Of a stretch of 64,000 nucleotides of DNA, positions 46,380-58,771 are shown in pieces. The stretch is from Pleurodeles waltl (lineage: Eukaryota; Chordata; Amphibia; Caudata; Salamandridae), in contig NC_090448.1 in NCBI RefSeq assembly GCF_031143425.1, positions 331,774,177 through 331,838,176 of the forward strand, read 5' to 3'. The notes beneath the pieces were generated by a model. It was given only the letters and a program-made list of their open reading frames with translations. It was not told where the DNA came from and did not search any database. The position numbers were made by a program, and so were the translations under genes. Numbering within the stretch: the first letter of the stretch is position 1; the number at the start of each line of letters is the position of its first letter.

Positions 46380-47640
46380 GCCATGCATTGTATTATTCCC
46401 AGATTTCACAAAGGTATCTAACCCTTGACCTAAAAGACGCTGTGAAGGAGGACGTTTGGGATTATACTGGCAAAGATATTGGCCTGATCAAAGATGTTGA
46501 ACCTGTAAGAATAACAATCAAACCAATTGTAGAGTATCTATAGTAAAACCTCTCACCAGAGGTGGTGGCCAGAACTAAACCATTATTGAGTCCATGCTAG
46601 AGCAAGGCATCTTAAAAGAGATATTATAGAGTCCTGCAGTTCACCTATAATGGGTTTGAAGAAATCAAACAAGAAATGGGGAATTGTTCAAGACCTATGA
46701 AAGGCCAATATTATTGCTGCCCCATGTTGCCCCGTGGTACTGAATCCTGCCGCTATACTTTTCCAAATATCTTGCAATGCTGAGTGGTTCACTGTCATAG
46801 ACCAGTGCCAAGCATTCTTTTCCATTCATTTGCAAGAGGACAGTAAGTTCCTCTTTGCATTCTGGTTCCTAAATTAAGTTCTGGTATGGTGCCAAGTTTG
46901 ACACAGGTATGCAGAAAGCCCCTCTATCTTCAACCAGATGCTGAAAAAGAATCTTGAGACCTTGCAGTTGCAGTGCAATTCAATCCTGATCCAGTACATC
47001 AATGACCTATTGGTGGCATCGACAACACAAGATGCATGCAGACAATATACGATTGTCCTGTTGAACCATTTGCCCAAGAACGGACATAAAGTGTTCCCCA
47101 CCAAATTGCAGTATTGTTAGAAGGAATTCCTGTATATAGGACACCTTATTTAGAAATGAGAAAGGAAGGTGTCTGAAGAGAGAATCTCTGCCATACTGAA
47201 AATGAAATCTCCCACAATGCAAAGAGGAATCAGGATGTTCCAGATATGGTGAGCTACACAGCCGTCAAGGGAATCCCAACTTCTCCCTAGTGTCCGTGCC
47301 TTTGCAGAGGCTTACACACAAAGATGTGTCTGATCCACTACCTTAGGATAATAAATACATGAGTGCCTTCCTCGAGCTGAGAGAAAATCCCTGCTGCACC
47401 CCGGCTGTAGAAATGCCTGCCCATGAAAATAACTTTGCTTTCTTTTTTAGTAAAAGGGTTGGGTGCTCCCAGTCTGTGCTTACACAAACCGAAGATAATT
47501 CTATGCACTCAGTCGCTTACTTTTATGCCACTCTTGACCAAGTAGCTATAGCGTTCCCAGGTTGCTTAAGAGTAGTAGCTATACATGATGTTGACATTCG
47601 ACAATGTAAGGGTATAGGTATGGGCTAATTTGTTATACAG
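46380..47640 (+). pseudogene. Reverse transcriptase relic of an endogenous retrovirus
   Basis: Separate short frames show RT features in order: a finger/palm segment, then a QMLKKNLE segment and the catalytic palm motif near 46995-47006, which reads YIND instead of the usual YxDD. 47359-47628 gives a connection-domain segment (SVLTQTEDN, VAYFYATLD). Stops and frame changes are frequent, so the enzyme is dead. Layout and wording are closest to gamma- or epsilon-type retroviruses by eye. Confidence 0.7.
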
Positions 47641-47758
47641 TTTTGGTTTCTCATTCTATTGAGATTTTGCTCACCTGCATTTGAACACAACACATGACCA
47701 TTCTGAGGTTGACCTTCTATGAGCAGGTTATCCTCGCTGTCTCAACCCTGCCACACTA

Positions 47759-48250
47759 ATGCCTTTAGTTGTGACTGAGGAGAGTGATGATGGGGTTGGC
47801 TATGACTCTCTGAATATTATACAATCATGCAACAAGCAAAGACCAAACCTTCAAGATGTCCCTCTGGAGGAGTCTAATTGTATGTTGTTTGTGGATAACT
47901 CTTGCTTAAGAGATGGACAAGGATTTCTGAAAGCAGCCTACGCTGTCTGCACCTTGGAGGATATAGTGGAAGCCTCCTAATTCTGCCATGTAACTTCTGC
48001 ACAGGTCACTGAACTGATCACTCTTACTAGAGCCTGTTGGGTCTCTAACAATTTAAGAGTCACCATTTACACTGATAGCCAAAACGGGTGTGGCATGGTC
48101 CATGATTTCAGACATTTGCGATCCCAGAGGGTTTTTATGACTTCCTCTGGTTCCCAGGTACACCATGGAAATTAAGAGTGGATGTGATTTTGTAACTGCT
48201 AGCAACTGCTTTGCAGACGAGATGGCCAGATACCGGACTCTCAAGTCTTA
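47759..48250 (+). pseudogene. RNase H relic of the same provirus
   Basis: The frame 47759-47980 contains LFVDNSCLRDGQGF, corresponding to the first catalytic Asp region of retroviral RNase H, and the next segment has TIYTDSQ near 48062-48082, matching the conserved TDSxY region. A stop and a frame change separate them. Confidence 0.65.
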
Positions 48251-48417
48251 TACATTTAATAGAAACTGCTCTGATGATTCAGAAAATTGCTTCTATGATC
48301 CTCTGGTTGACTGTTGCTAATACGTTTGAAATGGACAAGCACCTAGAGGAGGAAGTTCCAGAAAGTGAACAAGAGGGCTAGGTAAGGAGCAGCGTGTGTG
48401 AAGAATCAAGATGAGAT

Positions 48418-49330
48418 TTGGGTTTCAACGGATGGGAGACCGGTCTTGCCGGATACCATGTGTCCCCTAAGCCTAGATTTTTTTACAGCCCAACCCACAT
48501 AGGGAGAGATGCAATAGTGCACTTGTTTAAGATGCACAGGTGTAATCCCTGTTTCTGTGTCATTAGTGAGAACCTATGTCAACACTGTGCCACATGTCAG
48601 CCGTTAAATGTGGGCAGGAGGACCACAGTAACAATGAGCCATGTAGGGAGATCAGGATGTCCTTTCAATAGAATGCAGCTTGATTTTGTTGTGATGGCCA
48701 TATGCAATGGACTCTGTTACATCCTAGTTGTAGTGTACATTTTGTCACATTGGTTGGAAGTGTACCTGACCAAGAGAATTGAAAGTCTCAATATGGTCAA
48801 GCTATTGTTGCGGTAGTTGGTACCTTGGTCCAGCCTTCCAGTTTCTTTGGAGTCAGAACGTGGGAGAGATCTTAACAACAAGATAATACGCGTGCTGTGT
48901 GTGGCATTATAAGTGGAAAAGAGACTTCATTGTAATCACTGGCCTGAAGCATCTGGTACTATCGAACATATGATTAGGACTTTGAAGTCCTGTCTTGTCA
49001 AAGTGTGTGCATCCACATCCCTTAAGTGGTCAGATGTCCTTCCCTTGGTGCTGATGAGTCTTTAAAGTACCTCTGACTGGAACACAGGACTGTCTCCCAT
49101 GAAACCCTCATGGGGGGAGCCATGAAACTTCCTTATGTGCCTGCAGCTGCGCTTGTCACTGTTACAGATGATATGGGTCTCGACTAGTGCAAGAGATTGG
49201 CTGATATGCAGAATTCTGTCTCTCATCAGTTTGAGGCAGGGACTCCCCTTCCGAGCCAAGAACAGTGTCACAACAGTAGGCCAAGAGACTTGGTTCTGGT
49301 GAGGAAACACATTAAGAAACCTTAAGTTTG
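48418..49330 (+). pseudogene. Integrase relic of the same provirus
   Basis: 48418-48816 holds an HHCC-type zinc-binding segment (two His, then CQHCATC) followed by the start of the catalytic core (MQLDFVVM with the first Asp). 48940-49000 gives GTIEHMIRTLKSCL, which fits the region of the catalytic Glu. The C-terminal part to about 49330 has several stops. Confidence 0.65.
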
Positions 49331-50054
49331 GAGACCCACTGGCATGACCCCTTTCAAGTCATCCTGGTGACAAATACTTCTGTGAAGTGTGGTGGTCTTC
49401 CGGCCTGTATACATGCGTCTCATATCCCAGGGAGACAAGCTGTTGAAGAGGTGGTTGCTGGTTTGCAGTAAAAACTTCAGAGCACCCCGAACAATCCGAG
49501 GGGAGAAAAGAGTGTCTCCACTTGTCTCAAAGTTAAACTGCAAGAAGTGTTGAGCTGTAGTGACTGAGCCAAGAGTAGCAATAATGAACCAATTTGAAGA
49601 GACAGTGAATGATAACTGTGAGCCTGAAGGTACAACCATAAAGGGTCTAAGAAGAGAAGGTTGGCCAAGGAAGGGTGAGCGACCAAGGGGTGTTATGTCA
49701 GAGGAGTACATCCCAGAATCAGTGAATGAAGAAACAGAGATAAGTGGGCAAAGTGACAGTGAAGATGAACAGTCAGTAATCAGGATATCAAAGAGAACAT
49801 GGATACCCAGTCGAAGAACTCTGCTCCTGAATGGACATACTTTGCTGAAAGTGAACCTGATTTTAGAGCTCAGGAGTCTGAATATAAAGTGTTTGAAAAG
49901 CCACCCTGAATAGAGCTACCACAGTGAAACTTGATTAATATTTGACTTACATTCAAGTGAGCTTTTAGAAACAAACTGGAACTTTTCCTGATTTATGATT
50001 TTTCTTAGGTCCCAGTATTCAGTAGAAGACTAGGAGTAACATTTTGGAAGAAGC
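49331..50054 (+). other. Region between integrase relic and the piggyBac-like insertion
   Basis: An ORF of 117 codons (49560-49913) is Glu/Ser/Arg-rich and lies where the end of pol or the start of env would be expected. No motif was recognised. The provirus sequence appears to resume after the insertion, near 56950. Confidence 0.3.
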
Positions 50055-50068
50055 TTAACCGCTTCTGT

Positions 50069-50140
50069 GCCTTGGACGAGGTCACCTCGTCCAAGGCTAC
50101 AGTTCCCCTGTGCCTTGGACGAGGTCACCTCGTCCAAGGC
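50069..50140. repeat. Two perfect 29-bp palindromes near the left end of the piggyBac-like element
   Basis: GCCTTGGACGAGGT and ACCTCGTCCAAGGC flank a single C at 50069-50097, and the whole palindrome is repeated at 50112-50140. Confidence 0.9.
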
Positions 50141-50479
50141 ACAGGGGAACTTGGGCGAGCGCTAGCGCGCCCCCCGTGCACCCCCTTCCCCCCCAAGGTG
50201 GGGATGGAAGGGGAAGACCTTCCCCTTCCACCCCTGACCCCTCCCCACCCCCCGTGACGTCAGCGTGCGAGCGCGCGCTGATTTGTCACAGGGGCCTCCC
50301 CCATTGCGGACTGAAAGAGAAATGCAAAGCATTTCTCTTTCAATCACTGGGGGAGGCCCGGAGGGGCTTCAAAGGGAAGGAAATGTATTTTCTTCCCTTT
50401 GAAGTCTCTCCCAGGGTTTCAAAAGCCGGATTGCTTGCAATCCGGCTTTTGAAACCCCACTAGACACCAGGGATTTTTT

Positions 50480-51895
50480 TTTTTTCCTGAAATTGTCATA
50501 AGGGAGCGACCCCTTAGGCAAGGGTCGCTCCCAGGGGGGGGATTTTTTCGGGAAGGCCTTTTCTGCCCCCCCTGGGCACCAGGGATCTTTTTTTTTTGTT
50601 TACATTTTTTTTTTTTTTTTTTTTGGTGGGGAGCGACCCCTTAGGCAAGGGTCGCTCCCCTTGGGGGAAAATTATATTTAGGCCATTTCTGCCCCCCTTG
50701 GGGGCAGATTGGCCTATTTTGATGAGGCCAATCTGCCCCCAAGGGTGGCAGAAACCACCAGACACCAGGGAGTTTTTTCTTTGCGTGAATTTCACGCAAG
50801 GGGAGCGACCCCTTAGGCAAGGGTCGCTCCCTGGGGGGGGGCAAATTTATTTTAGGCCATTTCTGCCCCCCCTGGGGCAGAAACCTCTAGGCGCCAGGGC
50901 AAATTTTTTTTGGTGTGTTTTTTGTTTGTTTGTTTGTTTTTTTAGAGATGGGGAGCGGCCCATCAGGCAAGGGTCGCTGCCCTGGGGGGCAAATTGTATT
51001 TAGACCATTTCTGCCCCCCTTGGGGGCAGATTGGGCGATTTTAGGTCAATCTGCCCCCAAGGGGGCAGAAACCACTAGGCACCTGGGATTTTTTTTTTTG
51101 GCGCCAATGTCACGCAGGGGGAGCGACCACGTAGGCAAGGGTCGCTCCCGGGGGGGGTAGGTGGGGTGTGGTTTGGCAAATTTATTTTAGGCCATTTCTG
51201 TCCCCGGGGGGGCAGAAACCTCTAGGCGCCAGGGCAATTTTTTTTTTGTGTTTTTTTTTTTGTTTGTTTGTTTTTTTAGAGATGGGGAGCGACCCATCAG
51301 TCAAGGGTCGCTCCCCTAGGGGGCAAATTGTATTTAGACCATTTCTGCCCCCCTGGGGGCAGATTGGCCGATTTTAGGTCAATCTGCCCCCAAGGGGGGA
51401 GAAACCACTAGGCACCGGGGATTTGTTTTTTGGCGCCAATGTCACGCAGGGGGAGAGCCCCGTAGGCAAGGGTCGCTCCCGGGGGGGGGGGGGGGTTGGG
51501 TGGCAAATTTATTTTAGGCCATTTATGGGGCAGATCGGCCTATTATTAGGCCGATCTGCCCCCATGGGGGGGACCAGAAATCTCTAGGCGCGAGGGCAAA
51601 AACATTTTTTGTGTTTTTTTCTTTGTTTGTTTAGTTTTTTAGAGATGGGGAGCGACCCATCAGGCAAGGGTCGCTCCCCTGGGGGGCAAATTGTATTTAG
51701 ACCATTTCTACCCCCCTTGGAGGCAGATTGGTCGATTTTAGGTCAATCTGCCCCCAAGGGGGCAGAAACCACTAGGCACCGGAGATTTGTTTTTTGGCGC
51801 CAATGTCACGCAGGGGGAGCGACCCCGTAGGCAAGGGTCGCTCTCGGGCAGGGGGGTTTGGGGGGGGTCAAATTTATTTTAGGGCATTTCTGCCC
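50480..51895. repeat. Tandem array with GGCAAGGGTCGCTCCC motif, nine units
   Basis: The motif recurs near 50518, 50645, 50815, 50966, 51133, 51300, 51465, 51664 and 51830. Units contain GAGCGACCCC/GGGTCGCTC inverted pairs, ATTTATTTTAGGCCATTTC or ATTGTATTTAGACCATTTC alternately, and long T-runs, which suggests a two-part higher-order unit of about 330-360 bp. Confidence 0.85.
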
Positions 51896-51904
51896 CCCCC
51901 CCGG

Positions 51905-54900
51905 GGCCGGCTGAGCTAGAGGCCAAACTCCACAGGTAGGCACTTTGCAAAAAACACCTCTGTTTTCTGTGAAAAAATATGTTGTGTCCACGTTGTGTTT
52001 TGGACCATTTCCTTTCGTGGGCGCTAGGCCTACCCACAGAAGTGAGGTACCATTTTTATCGAGAGACTTAGGGGAACGCTGGGTGGAAGGAAATTCAAGG
52101 CTCCTCTCAGATTCCAGAACTTTCTGTCACCGAAATGAGAGGAAAAAGTGTTTTTTTGGCCAAATTTTGATGTTTGCAAAGGATTCTGGGTAACATAACC
52201 TGGTCAGTGCCCCCCAAGTCACCCCATCTTGGATTCCCCTGGGTTTCTAGTTTTCAGAAATGCGCTGGTTTGCTAGGTTTCCCCAGGTGCCGGCTGAGCT
52301 ACAGGCCAAAATCCACAGGTAGGCACTGTTTTCTATGAAAAAATGTGATGTGTCCACGTTGTGTTTTGGGCCATTTCCTTTCGTGGGCGCTAGTCCTACC
52401 CACACAAGTGAGGTATCATTTTTATCGGGAGACTTGGGGGAATGCTGGGTGGAAGGAAATTTGTGGCTCCTCTCAGATTCCAGAACTTTCTGCCACATAA
52501 ATGTGAGGAACATGTGTTTTTTTAGCCAAATTTTGAGGTTTGCAAAGGACTCTGGGTAACAGAACCTGGTCCGAGCCCCACAAGTCACCCCATCTTGGAT
52601 TCCCCTAGGTCTCTAGTTTTCAGAAATGCACAGGTTTGGTAGGTTTCCGTAGGTGCCGGCTGAGCTAGAGGCCAAAATCTACAGGTAGGCACTTCGCAAA
52701 AATCACCTCTATTTTCTTTCAAAAAATTGGATGTGTCCACGTTGCGCTTTGGGGCGTTTTCTGTCGCGGGCGCTAGGCCTACCCACACAAGTGAGGTATC
52801 ATTTTTATCGGGAGACTTGGGGGAACGCTGGGTGGAAGGAAATCCGTGGCTCCTCTCAGATTCCAGAACTTTCTGCCACTGAAATGTGAGGAACATGTGT
52901 TTTTTTAGCCAAATTTTGAGGGTTGCAAAGGATTCTGGGTAACAGAACCTGGTCAGAGCCCCACAAGTCACCCCATCTTGGATTCCCCTAGGTCTCTAGT
53001 TTTCAGAAATGCACAGGTTTGGTAGGTTTCCCTAGGTGCCAGCTGAGCTAGAGGCCAAAAACTACAGGGAGGCACTTCGCAAAAATCACCTCTATTTTCT
53101 TTCAAAAAATTGGATGTGTCCACGTTGCGCTTTGGGGCGTTTCCTGTCGCGGGCGCTAGGCCTACCCACACAAGTGAGGTATCATTTTAATCGGGAGACT
53201 TGGGGGAACGCTGGGTGGAAGGAAATTAGTGGCTCCTCTCAGATTCCAGAACTTTCTGCCACTGAAATGTGAGGAACATGTGTTTTTTTAGCCAAATTTT
53301 GAGGTTTGCAAAGGATTCTGGGTAACAGAACCTGGTCCGAGCCCCACAAGTCACCCCATCTTGGATTCCCCTAGGTCTCTAGTTTTCAGACATGCACAGG
53401 TTTGGTAGGTTTCCCTAGGTGCTGGCTGAGCTAGAGGCCAAAATCTACAGGTAGGCACTTCGCAAAAATCACCTCTGTTTTCTTTCAAAAAATTGGATGT
53501 GTCCACGTTGCGCTTTGGGGCGTTTCCTGTCACGGGCGCTAGGCCTACCCACACAAGTGAGGTATAATTTTTATCGGGAGACTTGGGGGAACGCTGGGTG
53601 GAAGGAAATTTGTGGCTCCTCTCAGATTCCAGAACTTTCTGCCACAGAAATGTGAGGAACATGTGTTTTTTAGCCATATTTTGAGGTTTACAAAGGATTC
53701 TGGGTAACAGAACCTGGTCCGAGCCCCACAAGTCACCCCATCTTGGATTCCCCTAGGTCTCTAGTTTTCAGAAATGCACAGGTTTGGTAGGTTTGCCTAG
53801 GTGCCGGCTGAGCTAGGGGCCAAAATCTACAGGTAGGCACTTCGCAAAAAACACCTCTGTTTTCTTTAAAAAAATTGGATGTGTCCACGTTGCGCTTTGG
53901 GGCCTTTCCTGTCGCGGGCGCCAGGCCTACCCACACAAGTGAGGTATCATTTTTATCGGGAGACTTGGGGGGAACGCTGGGTGGAAGGAAATTTGTGGCT
54001 CCTTTCAGATTCCAGAACTTTCTGCCACAGAAATATGAGGAACATGTGTTTTTTTAGCCAAATTTTGAGGTTTGCAAAGGATTCTGGGTAACAGAACCTG
54101 GTCCGAGCCCCACAAGTTACCCCATTTTGGATTCCCCTAGGTCTCTAGTTTTCAGAAATGCACAGGTTTGGTAGGTTTCCCTAGGTGCCGGCTGAGCTAG
54201 AGGCCAAAAACTACAGGGAGGCACTTCGCAAAAATCACCTCTGTTTTCTTTCAAAAAATTGGATGTGTCCACGTTGCGCTTTGGGGCGTTTCCTGTCACA
54301 GGCGCTAGGCCTACCCACACAAGTGAGGTATCATTTTTATCGGGAGACTTGGGGGAACGCTGGGTGGAAGGAAATTTGTGGCTCCTCTCAGATTCCAGAA
54401 CTTTCTGCCACAGAAATGTGAGGAACATGTGTTTTTTAGCCAAATTTTGAGGTTTGCAAAGGATTCTGGGTAACAGAACCTGGTCCGAGCCCCACAAGTC
54501 ATCCCATCTTGGATTCCCCTAGGTCTCTAGTTTTCAGAAATGCACAGGTTTGGTAGGTTTGCCTAGGTGCCAGCTGAGCTAGGGGCCAAAATCTACAGGT
54601 AGGCACTTCGCAATAAACACCTCTGTTTTCTTTCAAAAAATTGGATGTGTCCACGTTGCGCTTTGGGGCCTTTCCTGTCGCGGGCGCTAGGCCTACCCAC
54701 ACAAGTGAGGTAGCATTTTTATCGGGAGACTTGGGGGGAACGCTGGGTGGAAGGAAATTTGTGGCTCCTCTCAGATTCCAGAACTTTCTGCCACAGAAAT
54801 ATGAGGAACATGTGTTTTTTTAGCCAAATTTTGAGGTTTGCAAAGGATTCTGGGTAACAGAACCTGGTCCGAGCCCCACAAGTCACCCCATCTTGGATTC

Positions 54901-55890
54901 CCCTAGGTCTCTAGTTTTCAGAAATGCACAGGTTTGGTAGGTTTCCCTAGGTGCCGGCTGAGCTAGAGGCCAAAATCTACAGGTAGGCACTTCGCAAAAA
55001 TCACCTCTGTTTTCTTTAAAAAAATTGGATGTATCCACGTTGCCCTTTGGGACGTTTCCTGTCGCGGGCGCTAGGCCTACCCACACAAGTGAGGTTTCAT
55101 TTTTATCGGGAGACTTGGTGGAACACTGGGTGGAAGGAAATTTGTGGCTCCTCTCAGATTCCAGAACTTTCTGCCACAGAAATGTGAGGAACATGTGTTT
55201 TTTAGCCAAATTTTGAGGTTTGCAAAGGATTCTGGGTAACAGAACCTGGTCCGAGCCCCACAAGTGACCCCATCTTGAATTCCCCTAGGTCTCTAGTTTT
55301 CAGAAATGCACAGATTTGGTAGGTTTCCCTAGGTGCCTGCTGAGCTAGAGGCCAAAATCTACAGGTAGGCACTTTGCAAAAAACACCTCTGTTTTCTTTA
55401 AAAAATTTTGATGTGTCCACGTTGCGCTTTGGGGCGTTTCCTGTCGCGGGCGCTAGGCCTACCCACACAAGTGAGGTATAATTTTTATCGGGAGACTTGG
55501 GGGAACGCTGGGTGGAAGGAAATTTGTGGCTCCTCTCAGATTCCAGAACTTTCTGCCACAGAAATGTGAGGAACATGTGTTTTTTTAGCCAAATTTTGAG
55601 GTTTGCAAAGGATTCTGGGTAACAGAACCTGGTCCGAGCCCCACAAGTCACCCCATCTTGGATTCCCCTAGGTCTCTAGTTTTCAGAAATGCACAGGTTT
55701 GGTAGGTTTCCCTGGGTGCCGGCTGAGCTAGAGGCCAAAATCTACAGGTAGGCACTTCGCAAAAATCACCTCTGTTTTCTTTCAAAAAATTGGATGTGTC
55801 CACGTTGCGCTTTGGGGCGTTTCCTGTTGCGGGCGCTAGGCCTACCCACACAGGTGAGGTATCATTTTTATCGGGAGACTTGGGGGAAAA
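51905..55890. repeat. 383-bp satellite-like tandem array, about 10.4 copies
   Basis: The point ATGTGTCCACGTTG falls at 52348, 52731, 53114, 53497, 53879, 54263, 54645, 55029, 55411 and 55794, so the period is 382-384 bp. The first unit (near 51980) is spaced about 368 bp because the second unit lacks a short segment. Units differ by only a few substitutions. The period is not a multiple of three, and 126-codon ORFs on the - strand recur once per unit as a by-product. Confidence 0.95.
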
Positions 55891-56944
55891 TAGATTAGCG
55901 AAACAAGTGTTATTGCCCCTTGTCTTTCTCTACATTTTTTACTTCCAAATATAGGAGAGTATGTAAAAAAGACATCTATTTGAGAAATGCCCTGTAATTC
56001 ACATGCTAGTATGGTCACCCCGGAATTCAGAGATGTGCAAATAACCACTGCTCCTCAACACCTTATCTTGTGCCCTTTTTGGAAAAACAAAGGTTTTCTT
56101 GATAGCTATTTTTTACTCTTTATATTTCAGCAAATGAATTGCTGTATGCCCGGTATAGAATGAAAACGCACTGCAGGGTGCAGCTCATTTATTGACTCTG
56201 GGTTCCTCGGGTTCTTGATGAACCTACAAGCCCTTTATATCCCCGCAACCAGAGGAGTCCAGCAGACGTAACGGTATATTGCTTTCGATAATCTGACATT
56301 GCAGGGAAAAGTTACAGAGTAAAACGTAGAGAAAAATGTATTTTTTTTTTCACCTCAGTTTCAATATTTTTCTTTTTCAGTTGTTATTTTCTGTAGGAAA
56401 CCCTTGTAGGATCTACACAAATGACCCCTTGCTGAATTCAGAATTTTGTCTACTTTTTTCAGAAATGTTTAGGTTTCTGGGATCCAGCATTGGTTTCATG
56501 CCCATTTCTGTCACTGACTGGAAGGAGGCTGAAAGCACAAAAAATTTCAAAAATGGGATATGTCCCAGTAAAATGCCAAAATTGTGTTGAAAAATTGGGT
56601 TGTCTGATTCAAGTCTGCCTGTTCCTGAAAGCTGGGAAGCTGCTGAGTTTAGCACCGCAAACCCTTTGTTGATGCCATTTTCAGGGGAAAAACCACAAGC
56701 CTTCTTCTGCAGCCACTTTTTCCATTTTGTTTTTAAAAAAACGAAATTTTCACTGTATTTTGGCTAATTTCTTGGCCTCCTTCAGGGGAACCCACAAAGT
56801 CTGGGTACCTTGGAAAAAAAGGACGTAAATTTGGCTTGGTTAGCTTATGTGGACAAAAAGTTATGAGGGCCTAAGCGCGAACTGCCCCAAATAGGCAAAA
56901 AAAGGCCTGGCACAGGAGGGGGAAAAGGCCTGGCAGCGAAGGGG
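55891..56944. other. Unique 3' part of the piggyBac-like element
   Basis: No long ORF. The right subterminal part has AAAAGGCCTGGCA repeated twice (about 56903 and 56927) just before the TTAA. Confidence 0.6.
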
Positions 56945-57249
56945 TTAAACAGGGTTAGGGATAACTTCTGAAGATAGCTAAACATATATATTCACATTTG
57001 AGATGATCAATGTTTTGCAAATTTGCAGAAGCAGAGGACTACAAATAGAATTTGCTTTGATTCTTAATTTATTTTTTCTTTGACATCTGTCTCTGAAGAA
57101 ACCATGGTGTCTAATTAACCAAACAAACGTGGGGTGATACTAACTGTCCAGGTAGTTGTCTTGATTATTTTTATGATTGCCACTTTAGTGGTCTTAAATT
57201 CTCCTTCCACCATAGCTAAACCTAATTCAACTAAATTAAGATTTAATGT

Positions 57250-58700
57250 GAAGATTTTACATGGAGATGGTTCCCAAGGGAACTATACCAAAATTTGCTT
57301 TGTTTAACCTGTTGCGTGAACACTCTAGAGTTGTGCATGATTGTTACTTCTCCGCTTACTTGCCTGCATCTACTGCAGTGGTGACCTTCCATCACTTTCC
57401 TCTTGTAGTAGAATGCTTAGTCCTCCTTATCAAAGTTATCATCAGGTTTGGTTTGAACTTTATTTTTCGAACTTTGGCTTAGTCCTTGACCAGATGCCTA
57501 GGTACAGACATTTGAATCCTCATTATAATGCTAGGGTTATGGATATGGTATGGCATTTCTTTAGGTCTCCATTAAAGACTGATGTTTCTTGTGCTGAAAA
57601 AGAATGGATCACGTATATGATTATTAACCGTGAAATAATTATTTTGAGGAGTTGCAAGATAGGAGGATGGAACTTGAATAGAAGGGAAAGAGAGAACCTC
57701 ATGGTGAGTGGAAAAAAGAAGAGAAATTATCGGAGACTGGGATAGACCACAAGATGAGTTTAGATCAGCAACAGCAAGGAAAACTTTGTTTTATGAGAAG
57801 AAAGAGAATACCAGAAATCCCCAATTGATGGGTTGGAATTAATGCCTGCAGAGATTTGAAGTTCTGAGAAAACAGGTATCTAGGGGGAAGGGATCCTGTC
57901 ATTTCTGGACTTTATTTCTTGTGTGGCATAAATGCTTACATTCAGCTTCCTGTAAATTGGCCAGACAGCTTCTATCTATCTTTAATGTCTCCTACAGTGT
58001 ATTTTGTATATGAGATAGATGTTAAGGGAATAGTGCCTCATGGAAGAGGTTTGCAAATAGTAGGGAACATCTTTGGTGCTATGATTCCTTCTGTAGAAGT
58101 AGTTTTGTATGACCTAAACATTAGAAAGCTGTCTACGCTATTATCTTGCCGTCAATACATCTAGTGCATTGACTGCTACAAATATAGAATTTGTGGCACA
58201 TAGAGGAATGGCTCTCAAGAATAGGCTTGCTTTAAGACATCTCACTGGCAAAAGAGGGTGGAGTCTGTTGCATGTTATGCATTCAGTACCGTTCATGTAC
58301 ATGCCTGATGAGAACAAAGAAATAAACATGTTTATAAACGACACTTCTGTTTCAAAGAATTTGAAGGAGCTGGAAGTTGGAACGGGTGCCTGGGAGGCAA
58401 ATTGGAATGGGATTTTCTGCAATTGGTAGATGTTTGGTGGCTGTGGCAGCGGACCATTGGAGACTGCTTTAAACGCAATTTTGATTATTGCTATCTTAAC
58501 TATATGCTTCTGTCTGTGGTAGATCAGATGGTAGATCAGAATGATGCCTGGAAAAAAGAGATCAAAGTGTAAGGGAGGAGAACCAGCAACTGATAAAAAT
58601 GGGATTAAATGGAAGAGAGAAGTTGAGCTTGAGGAGATGCAGAGTCATATTTATGATGAAATAAAAGGTTCAATGGAGTCTGAACGTAAGAGCAGATCAT
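57250..58700 (+). pseudogene. Envelope (env) relic of the endogenous retrovirus
   Basis: Frames 57261-57745, 57919-58164 and 58169-58429 together have the layout of a retroviral Env transmembrane subunit. An ectodomain heptad segment around 58175-58250 (FVAHRGMALKNRLALRHLT) resembles the immunosuppressive-type region, and MYMPDEN follows at about 58300. The region that normally holds the CX6CC cysteines lacks them here. Stops interrupt the reading. On the same strand as the pol relics but separated from them by the piggyBac-like insertion. Confidence 0.55.
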
Positions 58701-58771
58701 TAGGGTTTTGAAAATCAGTCACAAGGGACTTATCAATGTAGTATGTGATGACTGTGAATCATCAGAGGGGG

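Larger units (their letters stand above)
50059..56944. mobile_element. piggyBac-like non-autonomous element (6.9 kb) with TTAA duplication
   Basis: TTAA flanks both sides (50055-50058 and 56945-56948). The left end CCGCTTCTGTGCC and the reverse complement of the right end, CCCCTTCGCTGCCAGGCC, form imperfect TIRs beginning CC. TTAA target duplication is the hallmark of piggyBac (also seen in Kolobok), and the CCC-start TIR favours piggyBac. No transposase ORF was found. Contents: two hairpins, a 9-copy array, a 10-copy 383-bp array and about 1 kb of unique 3' DNA. Confidence 0.7.

Noticed and set aside
50596..51003. 135-codon ORF starting with a Phe run
   Set aside because: It starts in a poly-T tract and crosses the nine-unit array; equivalent ORFs recur in neighbouring units.
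52585..55851. Repeated 126- and 67-codon ORFs on the - strand
   Set aside because: They recur once per 383-bp unit; the unit is not a multiple of three and no domain is seen.
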